Shown here: one piece after another, positions 8,735 to 17,131 of the stretch
Numbering within the stretch: position 1 is the first letter of the stretch
Layout: every line of letters starts with the position of its first letter
Source of the DNA: Telluribacter humicola
GTDB lineage: Bacteria > Bacteroidota > Bacteroidia > Cytophagales > Spirosomataceae
Direction: 5' to 3'
NCBI RefSeq assembly: GCF_017355935.1
Contig: NZ_JAFIQT010000004.1
Span: 62,001 to 126,000, forward strand
DNA: 64,000 bases
Position numbers and translations under genes: made by a program
Notes under the pieces: generated by a model
The model's database searches: none
The model's input: the letters and a program-made list of their open reading frames with translations, nothing else
What the model was told of the DNA's origin: nothing

Positions 8735-9721
8735 TCAGTTTGTGCAGATGCTCATTGGAAATTTCTTCGGAGAGGAAGGTATAGGGGTGATTTGTTCAGA
8801 GACCAACTGCTGAATTCTCTCAAAGTAAGAGATGAAATAGCTGAGGCTCCCTACCAGTACTACATAAACAAAGTCCAGCACCTGAGCCACCTGATTGATT
8901 TGGAAACGGATAAGGTGAATGAGACGAAGATGAGTAGTATTTTAACCGCTTACCGAACCAATAAGTATGGCTATCCGGAACTGTACCACCGCCAGCTTAT
9001 TAAGGTCGTGGCGTAGAAATACATTGTACAGAAAATGGCATATAACGAATTGCAGGATGGCGCGAACCGGGATCGTAAGGAAGTATTTACGCAGCTAAGT
9101 ACCTCACTCCTGTTCAGTGAGCAGGATCGCGCCTTTTTGCTAGCCCGAGAAGTGAGACGTATCCGGCATTACTATCCCCAAGAGGACTTACTGGCTTTCT
9201 TCCAACAGTACGAATCTCTGGTAAAGGATACCTCCCTGACTCACTGGGAAAAGTTTGCCCTTGATCTGGACAGTAGCCGGAATGAAACCGGGTGGGTAGT
9301 ACTAGCCGACGCCAAGGGAAACAAACTTACGCTGGATGATATCAAAAAACGGCACGCGGGTAAAGTTATCTACTTGGACTTTTGGGCCAGCTGGTGTGCT
9401 CCCTGTCGAGCAGCTATGCCGGCATCAGCCGGTTTGCGGGAAGGGCTTAAAAATAAACAGGTTGTCTTTGTGTATCTGTCTATTGGTTCCAGTCCTTAAC
9501 TGTGGCATACAGCCAGTACTCAGGAGAAACTGGATAAGTACCCTTGAAACTACCTGGTAATACATCCTAAAGCTTCGGAATTTCTTAGGAAACAAGAGCT
9601 AAACGAGATTCCCCACTACATGATATTTGACAAAAAAGGAAGGCTTACTTATGACAAAGCTCCCAGAGTCGAAAGCGGCGAGATAGTCCTACTTCTAACC
9701 CAACTGACCTACAGGCCATAA
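8735..9721 (+). pseudogene. Decayed TlpA-like thioredoxin-fold protein (three in-frame stop codons)
   Basis: One frame reads as a continuous TlpA/ResA-like protein from about 8735 to the terminal TAA at 9719-9721, but is interrupted by TAG at 9014-9016, TAA at 9497-9499 and TGA at 9545-9547. The redox motif is plain: VIYLDFWASWCAPCRAAMP, a thioredoxin CxxC. After the last internal stop the frame continues with NEIPHYMIFDKKGRLTYDKA, the cis-Pro region and strand of a thioredoxin fold. The N-terminal half (FRDQLLNSLK, then helical sequence) matches the long extension of secreted Bacteroidota TlpA-like proteins. No frameshift is needed to join the parts. No start codon with a signal peptide is visible, so the 5' end also seems lost. 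Confidence 0.8.
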
Positions 9722-10095
9722 GTGTAATGTACTAATCAAAAAAACGGCCAATTTAATGTATAGAACTTAGTGAATAGGTTGCTCACCATCAGAGGGAATA
9801 ACACCCTGGCAAACAGAGCTGTTTGTTACAACAGGGAATTGCAATAGAAAAGCAAAAGGCGAGACTTATTATCTAAACTGTTAAATGACAATGTTTAAGC
9901 TATAACTAGAACAGGCACTGCCTCCATGTCTTAATAACATGCGGCTTTACACATTTGTATTTGATAGATTATCGCATTAGCACGGCATGTATAGGACTAC
10001 ATAGCTTTAACCTAATAATATGGGCATTCTGCACATTACTGATGAATCTTAGGCCTATATTGAAGCTTTATATGATTATTATACTCGTTCTTTCC
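9722..10095. other. Intergenic region, no gene seen
   Basis: An AT-rich stretch of about 370 bp between the thioredoxin-like pseudogene and the alpha/beta hydrolase. I see no RNA gene, strong hairpin or repeat. A frame extending the hydrolase upstream to a TTG at 9955 has no signal-peptide logic and is treated as non-coding. The hydrolase promoter should be here. Confidence 0.5.
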
Positions 10096-10908
10096 ATGGA
10101 ACCATTCAGACAATTACTTTTGGCTGTCCTTCTACTTGTGGCTATGAATGCGAAGGGGCAGCTGCTGGATACATTAATTGATGTTAAACCCTACAAACTT
10201 CATTTCAAAATCTTAAAAGGGAAGCATTCACCAATACTTTTTGAATCAGGTGGTGGGCTTGATGCCTCACAATGGGATTCGATAGCTACTGCAGTCCACC
10301 AACAGCTTCAGGCCACAGTGATAACTTACGATCGAGCTGGTTTTGGTAGAAGCAGTATTGATACTACCAATTATAATATCATACAGGAAATCAAAAGCTT
10401 AGAGAGTGCCCTTAAAAGCTTCGGTTATCATGACGCTAATTTTCTTCTGGTAGGACACTCTCTGGGTGGATTTTATAACCGCGTATTTGCAGCGCGACAT
10501 CCAAAACAAGTAAAAGGAATTATTTTTCTGGACCCACGGATTCCATCCTACGAGGATAGGAAGTTCGCCAGAAATTACTTCAAGACTCTTAGCCGTAAAG
10601 ATTTTGAACCTGACTATGTGAGCTTGTACTACCTGCTTGCAAACATGGAAAGTACCAGTGAGTATGTAGGACAGGTGCCGCTATCCTCTATCATCCCTGT
10701 ATTAAATATAATGGCGGAAACAGGGCCTTTTACGGAAGAAGCTGAAAATAATAGGTTTAAAGCTGACCAACGCAACATGGTTAATGCATCTAAAAATAGA
10801 ACGTTACTCTTTGCAAAAGGCAGTTCACACAATATTCCCTATGATAAACCTGATTTAGTTATTGAGCAAATAATAGATTTTTATGGGAGACTTCTCATGA
10901 AGAATTGA
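10096..10908 (+). CDS. Secreted alpha/beta-fold hydrolase
   Basis: A 270-residue alpha/beta hydrolase. The start is the ATG at 10096, which gives a signal peptide (MEPFRQLLLAVLLLVAMNAKGQ); the longer frame upstream begins with TTG. The nucleophile elbow is GHSLGG (Ser122), the oxyanion region is LFESGGG (about 49-55), a DRAGFGRS strand-turn follows (about 79-86), and a C-terminal His245 in GSSHNIPYDKP completes the triad. This is typical of small lipase/esterase-like hydrolases, but the substrate cannot be inferred. It is a single gene flanked by a pseudogene and by a convergent serine hydrolase. It probably acts in the periplasm. Confidence 0.85.
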   Translation: MEPFRQLLLAVLLLVAMNAKGQLLDTLIDVKPYKLHFKILKGKHSPILFESGGGLDASQWDSIATAVHQQLQATVITYDRAGFGRSSIDTTNYNIIQEIKSLESALKSFGYHDANFLLVGHSLGGFYNRVFAARHPKQVKGIIFLDPRIPSYEDRKFARNYFKTLSRKDFEPDYVSLYYLLANMESTSEYVGQVPLSSIIPVLNIMAETGPFTEEAENNRFKADQRNMVNASKNRTLLFAKGSSHNIPYDKPDLVIEQIIDFYGRLLMKN

Positions 10909-11058
10909 GTTACTTTCACTATGTAATCTACTAACATAGACTACTACTTATTTCAAAATAGTATCGTCTGTCAATTTCAAAGTGATTTATCAAAAGGGTA
11001 ACCAGCAAGAGATACTTTTAAACATTATATTTATACTAGAATGAGACACAAATGAAGG

Positions 11059-12723
11059 TTATTTGTTGTCATTTAGCAGTACAGCCGGCAGAATATAGTC
11101 AGTCATCATCTTATCTACCTGGGCGTGGCCGTAGGGGGTACCATACGCGGTGGCCGTAACTACCACCACCAGTGGCTGATCTTTGAAAACATAAATTTTA
11201 TTACCACCATTACCGGCACAGTAGAAGGTTTCGTACTCCTGGCCTTGTATGTTATACTTCTTGTTCCAGAACAAGTAGCCGTAATATTCACCGGTCCGGC
11301 CCGGAATAACCTTATGCTTAGTGAAAGTTTTTTGTACCCACTCTTTAGGTAATACTTGTTTACCATTCCACTGGCCGTCATTTTTGTAGAGCTGCCCGTA
11401 TTTGGCAAAATCCAGGGCATTCATCCGGATACCTCCGGCTGTATTAGCTACCTTTTGCGGGGTGTACTGCCACTTGTAGTTCGTTATGCCTAGTGGTTTG
11501 AAGAGTTTAGCATCGGCATATTTTTCTAAACCACCCGGTACTCTTTTATCAATAATATCTCCCAGCACTACCACTCCGGCGGTAAAATACTGCCATTCCC
11601 CTTTGGCTTTAGCGGTATCTATTGGTAAGTCCATGGCAAACTTCACCCAGTCCGGCTTTGGGTACATACGCTCTTCGTTTCCAGCCGACTCCCGTTGATC
11701 GTCATTGCCCGCAAATACCGAACTCATGGTGAGCAGATCTTTAAGGGTCACTTCTTCTTTCTTATCAGCATAGTTCGAAAACACTTTCAGGTTATAAAAT
11801 TCGTCTAATCGCTGGTTTTCGTTTTTCAAATAACCATCTTCCATAGCTAAGCCGGCCGCGGTAGAAGCAAACGATTTCCCTACTGAGCGTACATCGTGCA
11901 GGGTGTTCCGATTAGCGTTGTTAAAATACTCTTCCAGCAGTATTTTACCGTTTTTGAGTACAACTACACTGGTTATATCCTTAAACACATACTCATTAAT
12001 TTTTCCTTTTAGCTCTTTTAGTTTGTTTACATCCAGTTTCTCCATTGATACCATTAAGTCACCATAAGGCTGAACGGTATTCAGAGAAATGGTAGAAATA
12101 TCAATTTCCGGGTCGAGCTTTACGTCCATCGCCAGCTGACCTTCTGCGACTATATCTCCTCTTATCAGTTCCGGCTCTATAATAAAAGGACGAATTTCAA
12201 TTCTAAGGCGGTGCTTACCGTCGGTAAGGGCTTGCTGGCCGCCGTTTCGGAGAAACAAATTCCAGATTGATTCCCCATACCGGCGCTGCCGCGGCCAGGC
12301 AATGAAAGGTTCTTTCAGGAGGGTTTGGGTATGTTTTAAGTCGTTTTCGATATTATTAGGGGGCAGGTCGCAAACATAAATAAGCGCCTCATCTACATAA
12401 AAAGAAAATTGGTAACTCCCGATGTTAGCTAATTCTTCGACTGACTTACCAGGAGCCAAAGCTGACAAATTTTGCATTAGTGGCTTTTCCATAAAAGCTG
12501 CCATAAACAACTGGCTCCGGTTCGTAAACTCGTAAGAAGTAAGGAAGTCGGCTCCTTTTAGCGCTTCTTCCGGTATATCTTGCGCAAAGAAAGTTATACG
12601 ACCCCTATTGGCTTGGTGTAAGGCTGACGTAGTGCCAGCAGGTTGTACAGAATTTTGTAATTGACTCCACCCGTTTGAGGTGCAGGCTATTAACAAAACA
12701 GCGATTATCAGAATATTCTTCAT
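11059..12723 (-). CDS. Class-C beta-lactamase-fold serine hydrolase with N-terminal extension
   Basis: A 554-residue secreted protein; the start ATG at 12721-12723 gives a signal peptide with a possible lipobox (LLIAC). The first 190 residues are an extra domain, and the beta-lactamase/PBP-like domain follows. Ser280 and Lys283 form the SxxK motif (SVGKS). The second motif, normally Tyr-x-Asn, reads Tyr-Phe-Thr (WQYFTAGVVVLG, Tyr379, Thr381), and near the C-terminus the usual HxG/KTG place reads GNGGNKIYV. The family covers esterases, peptidases and beta-lactamases, so the substrate is open. An AraC regulator gene lies 72 bp upstream on the same strand and may control it. Confidence 0.88.
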   Translation of the reverse strand: MKNILIIAVLLIACTSNGWSQLQNSVQPAGTTSALHQANRGRITFFAQDIPEEALKGADFLTSYEFTNRSQLFMAAFMEKPLMQNLSALAPGKSVEELANIGSYQFSFYVDEALIYVCDLPPNNIENDLKHTQTLLKEPFIAWPRQRRYGESIWNLFLRNGGQQALTDGKHRLRIEIRPFIIEPELIRGDIVAEGQLAMDVKLDPEIDISTISLNTVQPYGDLMVSMEKLDVNKLKELKGKINEYVFKDITSVVVLKNGKILLEEYFNNANRNTLHDVRSVGKSFASTAAGLAMEDGYLKNENQRLDEFYNLKVFSNYADKKEEVTLKDLLTMSSVFAGNDDQRESAGNEERMYPKPDWVKFAMDLPIDTAKAKGEWQYFTAGVVVLGDIIDKRVPGGLEKYADAKLFKPLGITNYKWQYTPQKVANTAGGIRMNALDFAKYGQLYKNDGQWNGKQVLPKEWVQKTFTKHKVIPGRTGEYYGYLFWNKKYNIQGQEYETFYCAGNGGNKIYVFKDQPLVVVVTATAYGTPYGHAQVDKMMTDYILPAVLLNDNK

Positions 12724-12795
12724 AATATTAAGCCTCTTAGGTCCGTTTATGAGGCTCAAAGGTAGAGACCCGCTATCTGGAAAAATAGAACAGAA

Positions 12796-13617
12796 TTAAC
12801 ATGGCCTATGGCTATCGAAAAGGTTTCGGAAGTGGAAGGGCGTAGTAGCGTTCAGGTTTTTAAAGCAGCGAATGAAGTGGCTCTGGTCAGCAAAGCCACA
12901 GGCGTAGGCTATATCAGTTAAAGATAAGCTTCTATCGGGCAGCAAAGCCAGCGATTTTTGAATTTTGATCCGGCGGATGTATTCGCCAAGGGTGCAGTTA
13001 AAGTACTTAGAAAAATCGCGCGACAGGTGAACTGGATGTATATCTAAGGTTTGGGCTAAGGCTTGCAGATTCCAGCTTTCAGAGGAGGTATCGTGCAACA
13101 TATCTCGTATTTTGGGAACCCAGGTCGGTAATTGTCGGGCCATGGTTTCCTGTGCCTGTGCCAGTCGGCCTAAGGTTTCCAGCAGCAGGGTCTGAATGGC
13201 CAGAGAACTAGTGGTATCGTTGATTTTGGTTTCCCTGAATATTCTATATAGTAGTAGTTTCAGCTCCGGATTTTGAAGTTGTAAGCTGCCTTCTACTGCC
13301 TCAAAATTAATATCAAGCGCTTTAAACCATGTGTGCTCCAACTCTATATGAAAGCCACGGGTAAAACCCGGTGGCTTTATATTGTAATGGGCTTCCTGCC
13401 AGTTATGAAACAGCAAACTACCTGCTCCACAGTGGTATATCTCTTTTTTGTTGCCTTCCACCACCTGCCCCTCCAGGATAAATGTAAAATACGCATTCTC
13501 GTGGTAATGCCAGTCTACCTTCTCCTGCGTGTACTCCGTTTCTGTTAGGGTAATGCCCCCCAGCCGAATGGTTTCATTCGTTTGCCCGTAAAATTGCCCA
13601 GTCGTGAGGTTTTGCAT
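12796..13617 (-). CDS. AraC-family transcriptional regulator with cupin-type sensor domain
   Basis: A 273-residue regulator from the ATG at 13615-13617; a longer frame to 13752 has no support. The N-terminal 140 residues look like an AraC-type cupin sensor (DWHYHENAYFTFILEGQ, then GSLLFHNWQEAHYN), with His residues that could bind a small ligand or metal. The C-terminal 100 residues carry two helix-turn-helix motifs (LQALAQTLDIHPVHLSRDF and LTDIAYACGFADQSHFIRCF). It lies directly upstream of the serine hydrolase gene on the same strand with a 72-bp gap, so it may be its regulator or co-transcribed with it. Effector unknown. Confidence 0.92.
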   Translation of the reverse strand: MQNLTTGQFYGQTNETIRLGGITLTETEYTQEKVDWHYHENAYFTFILEGQVVEGNKKEIYHCGAGSLLFHNWQEAHYNIKPPGFTRGFHIELEHTWFKALDINFEAVEGSLQLQNPELKLLLYRIFRETKINDTTSSLAIQTLLLETLGRLAQAQETMARQLPTWVPKIRDMLHDTSSESWNLQALAQTLDIHPVHLSRDFSKYFNCTLGEYIRRIKIQKSLALLPDRSLSLTDIAYACGFADQSHFIRCFKNLNATTPFHFRNLFDSHRPC

Positions 13618-13885
13618 GTGTTTTGTGCCTCTTGAGAAATGGATAATGCTGAGAATTGAGGCACCTTTGTAGCGACTTAACTGCGAAGAGATGACCAAAC
13701 AGTTCACGGAACAGATAGCAGGGGCCTTCCCGCATTTCTCAGTGGGATACAATATCCTGCTTTTTAACTTAATACGAAAGCATAATCCTGGCGAAATCGT
13801 GAATGGCCTGATTAATTAACCAGACTCTTTCAATCAAAAACAGATAGTGATGGATCTTTAATGTGATAATAGTATCCTGTTACTA
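13618..13885. other. Intergenic region with an unidentified 42-codon frame
   Basis: A plus-strand frame 13691-13819 encodes 42 residues with plausible composition (GAFPHFSVGYNILLFNLIRK) ending in TAA. It may be the tail of a lost gene. I do not recognise it. The rest should carry the AraC gene promoter. Confidence 0.3.
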
Positions 13886-14755
13886 TTAGAACAGTTGCGC
13901 ATATTCCTTAGGCAACGCATTTAGCTTTTTGATACGGATATCACGATAAAACACCTCGGCCGCCTCGCTTTGCAATTGAATTTTTCCACTGGTCATTGGT
14001 ACCTCTTTTCCATCCGGCTGGATGTAACGAGAGTTTTTTAAGACCATAACTACATGTCCATTGACGATATGAATACTCTTTCCTTCAAAACAGATAAGTT
14101 CTAAGGTAGTCCAGTCTCCGACAGGGCTTTCGTAATTGCCCGAGCGAACACAGTAAAAATCACTACCGCTTTTAAACTGTCTGAAGGGCTGCTTTTGATC
14201 AGCCACACAATTCATGGTCCCTTCTGACTGGAATGCACGTATATCAATGGATGAATTAGCTTGACACCAGAAATCACCCATGTGCCCTTCCATTATCTGG
14301 AATTCTTGAGAAAGCATCCATGAGCGCCAATATTCCTTCCCTGCTTCACCAATAGAATGATAAAGAATACCCGAATCACGCAATTTATCTTTACGGGGTA
14401 CATACTTATCCTTACCCCATTTTACCTGAAGTTTCAGATGATAATTTTCGTAAGATTGACGGGTAAATAGACACCCGTAAACTTCGCCACTTACCCGTAA
14501 TACTGGACCAGACTGCTCATTAATTATTGAAAACACATGGCTCTCATCTTTATTATAACCTATGGGCTCAATAGGATTTCCTAAATCATCTTTTGGTACA
14601 CTTCCATTATACTTTGTACTATGGCGATAACTCAAGTACCGTTCCCATTGAGTCAGATCTTTGTCAAGTAATGACACCCATTCATCCGGCTTTTGCATAG
14701 ATGAAAGCATGAAAAAGGAAACAATAATCGCAGAATAAAAATAGAAGCGTTTCAT
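13886..14755 (-). CDS. DUF1080 / 3-keto-disaccharide hydrolase-domain secreted protein
   Basis: A 289-residue secreted protein with an N-terminal signal sequence (MKRFYFYSAIIVSFFMLSS). The body is a concanavalin-like jelly roll of the DUF1080 family: WVSLLDKDLTQWE near the N-terminus, SGILYHSIGE and LSQEFQIMEGHMGDFWCQAN in the middle, and the closing strand GKIQLQSEAAEVFYRDIRIK. Members of this family hydrolyse 3-keto-glycosides in the pathway where sugars are first oxidised at C3; the general family role is known, this protein's substrate is not. The ThuA-like and cytochrome fusion genes begin about 1.4 kb away on the other strand and may belong to the same sugar-oxidation route. Confidence 0.9.
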   Translation of the reverse strand: MKRFYFYSAIIVSFFMLSSMQKPDEWVSLLDKDLTQWERYLSYRHSTKYNGSVPKDDLGNPIEPIGYNKDESHVFSIINEQSGPVLRVSGEVYGCLFTRQSYENYHLKLQVKWGKDKYVPRKDKLRDSGILYHSIGEAGKEYWRSWMLSQEFQIMEGHMGDFWCQANSSIDIRAFQSEGTMNCVADQKQPFRQFKSGSDFYCVRSGNYESPVGDWTTLELICFEGKSIHIVNGHVVMVLKNSRYIQPDGKEVPMTSGKIQLQSEAAEVFYRDIRIKKLNALPKEYAQLF

Positions 14756-14836
14756 AAATAATGACTATACAGGTTTTTATAGCTCAAAACTAACGGGTAG
14801 TAATATGCCTGTAATTGTAAAAGTCTATCAAGTCTT

Positions 14837-14856
14837 TGTATATTCGAACATATACA
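14837..14856. promoter_or_regulatory. Palindrome in divergent intergenic region
   Basis: TGTATAT and ATATACA arms (7 bp, perfect) surround a 6-nt centre TCGAAC, giving a near-continuous 20-bp dyad. It lies between the leftward DUF1080 gene (start 14755) and the rightward membrane-protein gene (start 14995), where it could serve as an operator for either. No adjacent regulator is obvious. Confidence 0.45.
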
Positions 14857-14994
14857 CTAATGCGGCAAGATTTGTATAAATGTACCTTTTAGGTGTAAGT
14901 GAGCCATTTACATATTAATTATTCCACTTATCCTAAATGTTACGTAGGTATTGAAGGTGATACTAACTTTAAGCTATACACCAGATCTCATCCT

Positions 14995-15768
14995 ATGACA
15001 TTCCGTCTACAGCCTTCTGAGTCCTCTGATACTGAATACCTTGCTCCACTGAATGAACATTCAGCCTTTCCTGGTCCTTGGATTGGTGGTGTAAGTCTCA
15101 TTTTAGGTCCACTACTGATCCTTACCGGTGCACTTCTCCGCATTCAGTTTCATTTCTTTTTCCCCCAACAATTAGCTGCATTTGAAAACCACCCCGCATT
15201 GATCACAGCCGCTTACAGTCTTTATTCACTCGGTAATGTTATCCTGTGTTTTGGCATTCTGTTTTTAGTGGCGGTTATTGGGAAGTGGAATCGTGTATGG
15301 GCTAATTGGGCTGGTGTGTTGGTCTTAACAGGCCTTTTTACACGTACCTTTCATGCTGGTATCGATCATATGGCCTTTCAACTGGTGAATGTCCAGAATC
15401 TTGAATTAGCAACTAAGGCAGTTTCTGATTCCTATCGGGCATTTCACGTTTTCCGGTATTTAAATGGTTATATCATGTTAGGATGGATTTGCATAGCCAT
15501 CGCATCCTATCGTTCTCGCACTCTTAGCTTATTTAAAGCAATCGCACTGGGCATGATGGTCATGGTTCCATTTGGAACATTAAAGGGTACTGAAATACGG
15601 GCAGTGGGAATCCTTGGCCTATGCATAGCGTTGGTTCCATTTGGTTTTCGTGTGCTAAGGCAAGCACCACCACTTAGCAGACGGGCTAAAATCTGGGTGG
15701 CTATCTTTATTGTTGTAGAGCTTATTTTCATTCCACTCTCAATCATATATCCGGCCCTTATGAATTAG
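14995..15768 (+). CDS. Multi-pass membrane protein of unknown function
   Basis: A 257-residue protein from the ATG at 14995; the longer frame starts with GTG at 14899 and would add a hydrophilic leader. After a short polar N-terminus, seven hydrophobic segments can be seen, for example GVSLILGPLLILTGALL, SLGNVILCFGILFLVAVIG, WAGVLVLTGLF, GYIMLGWICIAIAS, ALGMMVMVPFG, GILGLCIALVPFGF and VAIFIVVELIFIPLSII. Histidines are present in RTFHAGIDHMAF. I do not recognise a family. It stands alone, divergent from the DUF1080 gene and upstream of an esterase remnant. Confidence 0.75.
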   Translation: MTFRLQPSESSDTEYLAPLNEHSAFPGPWIGGVSLILGPLLILTGALLRIQFHFFFPQQLAAFENHPALITAAYSLYSLGNVILCFGILFLVAVIGKWNRVWANWAGVLVLTGLFTRTFHAGIDHMAFQLVNVQNLELATKAVSDSYRAFHVFRYLNGYIMLGWICIAIASYRSRTLSLFKAIALGMMVMVPFGTLKGTEIRAVGILGLCIALVPFGFRVLRQAPPLSRRAKIWVAIFIVVELIFIPLSIIYPALMN

Positions 15769-15811
15769 TTGACCCCTACTTCCACAGTTGCTTCACCCAA
15801 CCCCGTTGCTG

Positions 15812-15940
15812 ATGAAAAAGGGAACCGCTTTTATGCTTTTGCATATAGAGCACGGTTTCTTTAATCACCGGAATCAAACTTACTACAACGAAACGGTTCA
15901 GCAGACGGATCGATTCTTAAAGTCGCTGGGCTATTTGTAG
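15812..15940 (+). pseudogene. C-terminal remnant of an acetyl-esterase / prolyl-oligopeptidase-type hydrolase
   Basis: A 42-codon frame ending at TAG 15938-15940 reads HIEHGFFNHRNQTYYNETV then DRFLKSLGYL. This is the standard C-terminus of secreted alpha/beta hydrolases of the esterase-lipase group: the catalytic His in GHGFFN, then a Tyr-Tyr helix, then DRFLxSLGYL. The nucleophile and core are absent, so this is the tail of a deleted gene. The intergenic stretch 15769-16135 otherwise shows nothing else. Confidence 0.7.
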
Positions 15941-16135
15941 TTGCTCTCATGCCAGTAGTACTATAACATTCGAAAAGGAAGTAAGGGAAAAGGAAGATGG
16001 GTATTACTATTCCTAAAGAATGGTTGTACAATTTGGAGATTTTGTTGTTAATTGCCATTGCTAACCACCATTTTCTGCTTCAAAAGGTGACTCTAAAAAC
16101 CAGTACTATCTACACCTAACTCTACTTTGGGCTTA

Positions 16136-17026
16136 ATGAACAGGATAACCAAAATACAACGACGGTCTCTCTTCGGGTTGCTGGTGCTGACTGGTATCGG
16201 CTTGCTTACTGCTTTTACCTACCAGGCTCCCACTCTACAACCCAAAAAACCTCTCGTCGTTTTTGTCGCCGGTGACCACGAGTACGGCGGCGAACAAACG
16301 CTGCCTCTGTTGGCGGCAGAGCTGGAAAAAAACTACGGTTTCCGAGTCATAGTACTTAAGTCCTACCCCGACCAGAATGCCGAAAAGGACATCCCTGGTC
16401 TGGAGGCCCTGCGCGATGCTGACCTGGCGGTATTCTTTTTGCGGTGGCGGCAGCTCCCCCCCGACCAGCTCAAGTACATTGACGAGTATCTTAAGTCCGG
16501 CAAACCTGTCATGGGCTTCCGTACGTCAAGCCACGCCTTCAATTACCCCGCTGGGCACGAATCAGAGGTATGGAATGCCTTTGGGGAGCGGGCCTTTGGA
16601 ACGCCTCCCGGCTGGGGAAAAGCCGGCCATACGCATTACGGGCACAACAGTACTACCGATGTAGCGGTCGTAGAAGCAGCGGCCAAACACCCCGTCCTCA
16701 CCGGAGTAAATCCCAAATTTCACGCGGCCTCGTGGCTGTACCGGGTCAGGCCCGACTATCCACCCAAAGATGCTACTGTACTTCTGATGGGTACTTCCGT
16801 AAATCCGGACAAGGCTGCCATCGAAAATCCCGTAGCCTGGACCTGGAAAAACAAGGAAGGAGCCAAAGTATTCTTTACAACCCTGGGTCACCCCGAAGAT
16901 TTTCAGCAGGAAGGTATGCAACGCATGACGATCAATGCCGTACACTGGTTGCTGGATAAGCCCGTACCCAAAAAATGGAAGGGCAAAATGGATATCAATG
17001 TACCCTATCGGGGAATTGTTAAATAA
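16136..17026 (+). CDS. ThuA-like (trehalose-utilisation) secreted protein
   Basis: A 296-residue protein whose start is placed at the ATG at 16136; the frame also extends to a TTG 9 bp upstream. It has a signal peptide (RRSLFGLLVLTGIGLLTAFTY) and a class-I glutamine-amidotransferase-like fold of the ThuA family: VVFVAGDHEYGGEQTLPLLA at about 40-60, ADLAVFFLRWRQLP, GKPVMGFRTSSHAF, HPVLTGV, and the terminal RMTINAVHWLLDKPVP. Family members are linked to metabolism of oxidised disaccharides but most lack a proven reaction. It precedes the 1057-residue cytochrome fusion on the same strand by 105 bp, so the pair is probably an operon. Confidence 0.9.
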   Translation: MNRITKIQRRSLFGLLVLTGIGLLTAFTYQAPTLQPKKPLVVFVAGDHEYGGEQTLPLLAAELEKNYGFRVIVLKSYPDQNAEKDIPGLEALRDADLAVFFLRWRQLPPDQLKYIDEYLKSGKPVMGFRTSSHAFNYPAGHESEVWNAFGERAFGTPPGWGKAGHTHYGHNSTTDVAVVEAAAKHPVLTGVNPKFHAASWLYRVRPDYPPKDATVLLMGTSVNPDKAAIENPVAWTWKNKEGAKVFFTTLGHPEDFQQEGMQRMTINAVHWLLDKPVPKKWKGKMDINVPYRGIVK

Positions 17027-17131
17027 TATCGTCTTATTCCCGACCGGAGACCAGTACTACTATCCGGTATGTAGCCTGATATCAAAGAATTTTCTCATAC
17101 AAAAAGGTAAACAGCATTCTTCTTTTCTCCC

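Noticed and set aside
8668-8800. Minus-strand frame of about 43 codons (SEEISNEHLHKLIKAV)
   Set aside because: Reads like protein but is short, has no start codon and overlaps the thioredoxin-like pseudogene on the other strand; not called as a gene.
9014-9547. Stop codon readthrough or recoding in the thioredoxin-like frame
   Set aside because: Three different stop codons without recoding signals, and a missing export leader, fit a dead gene better than recoding.
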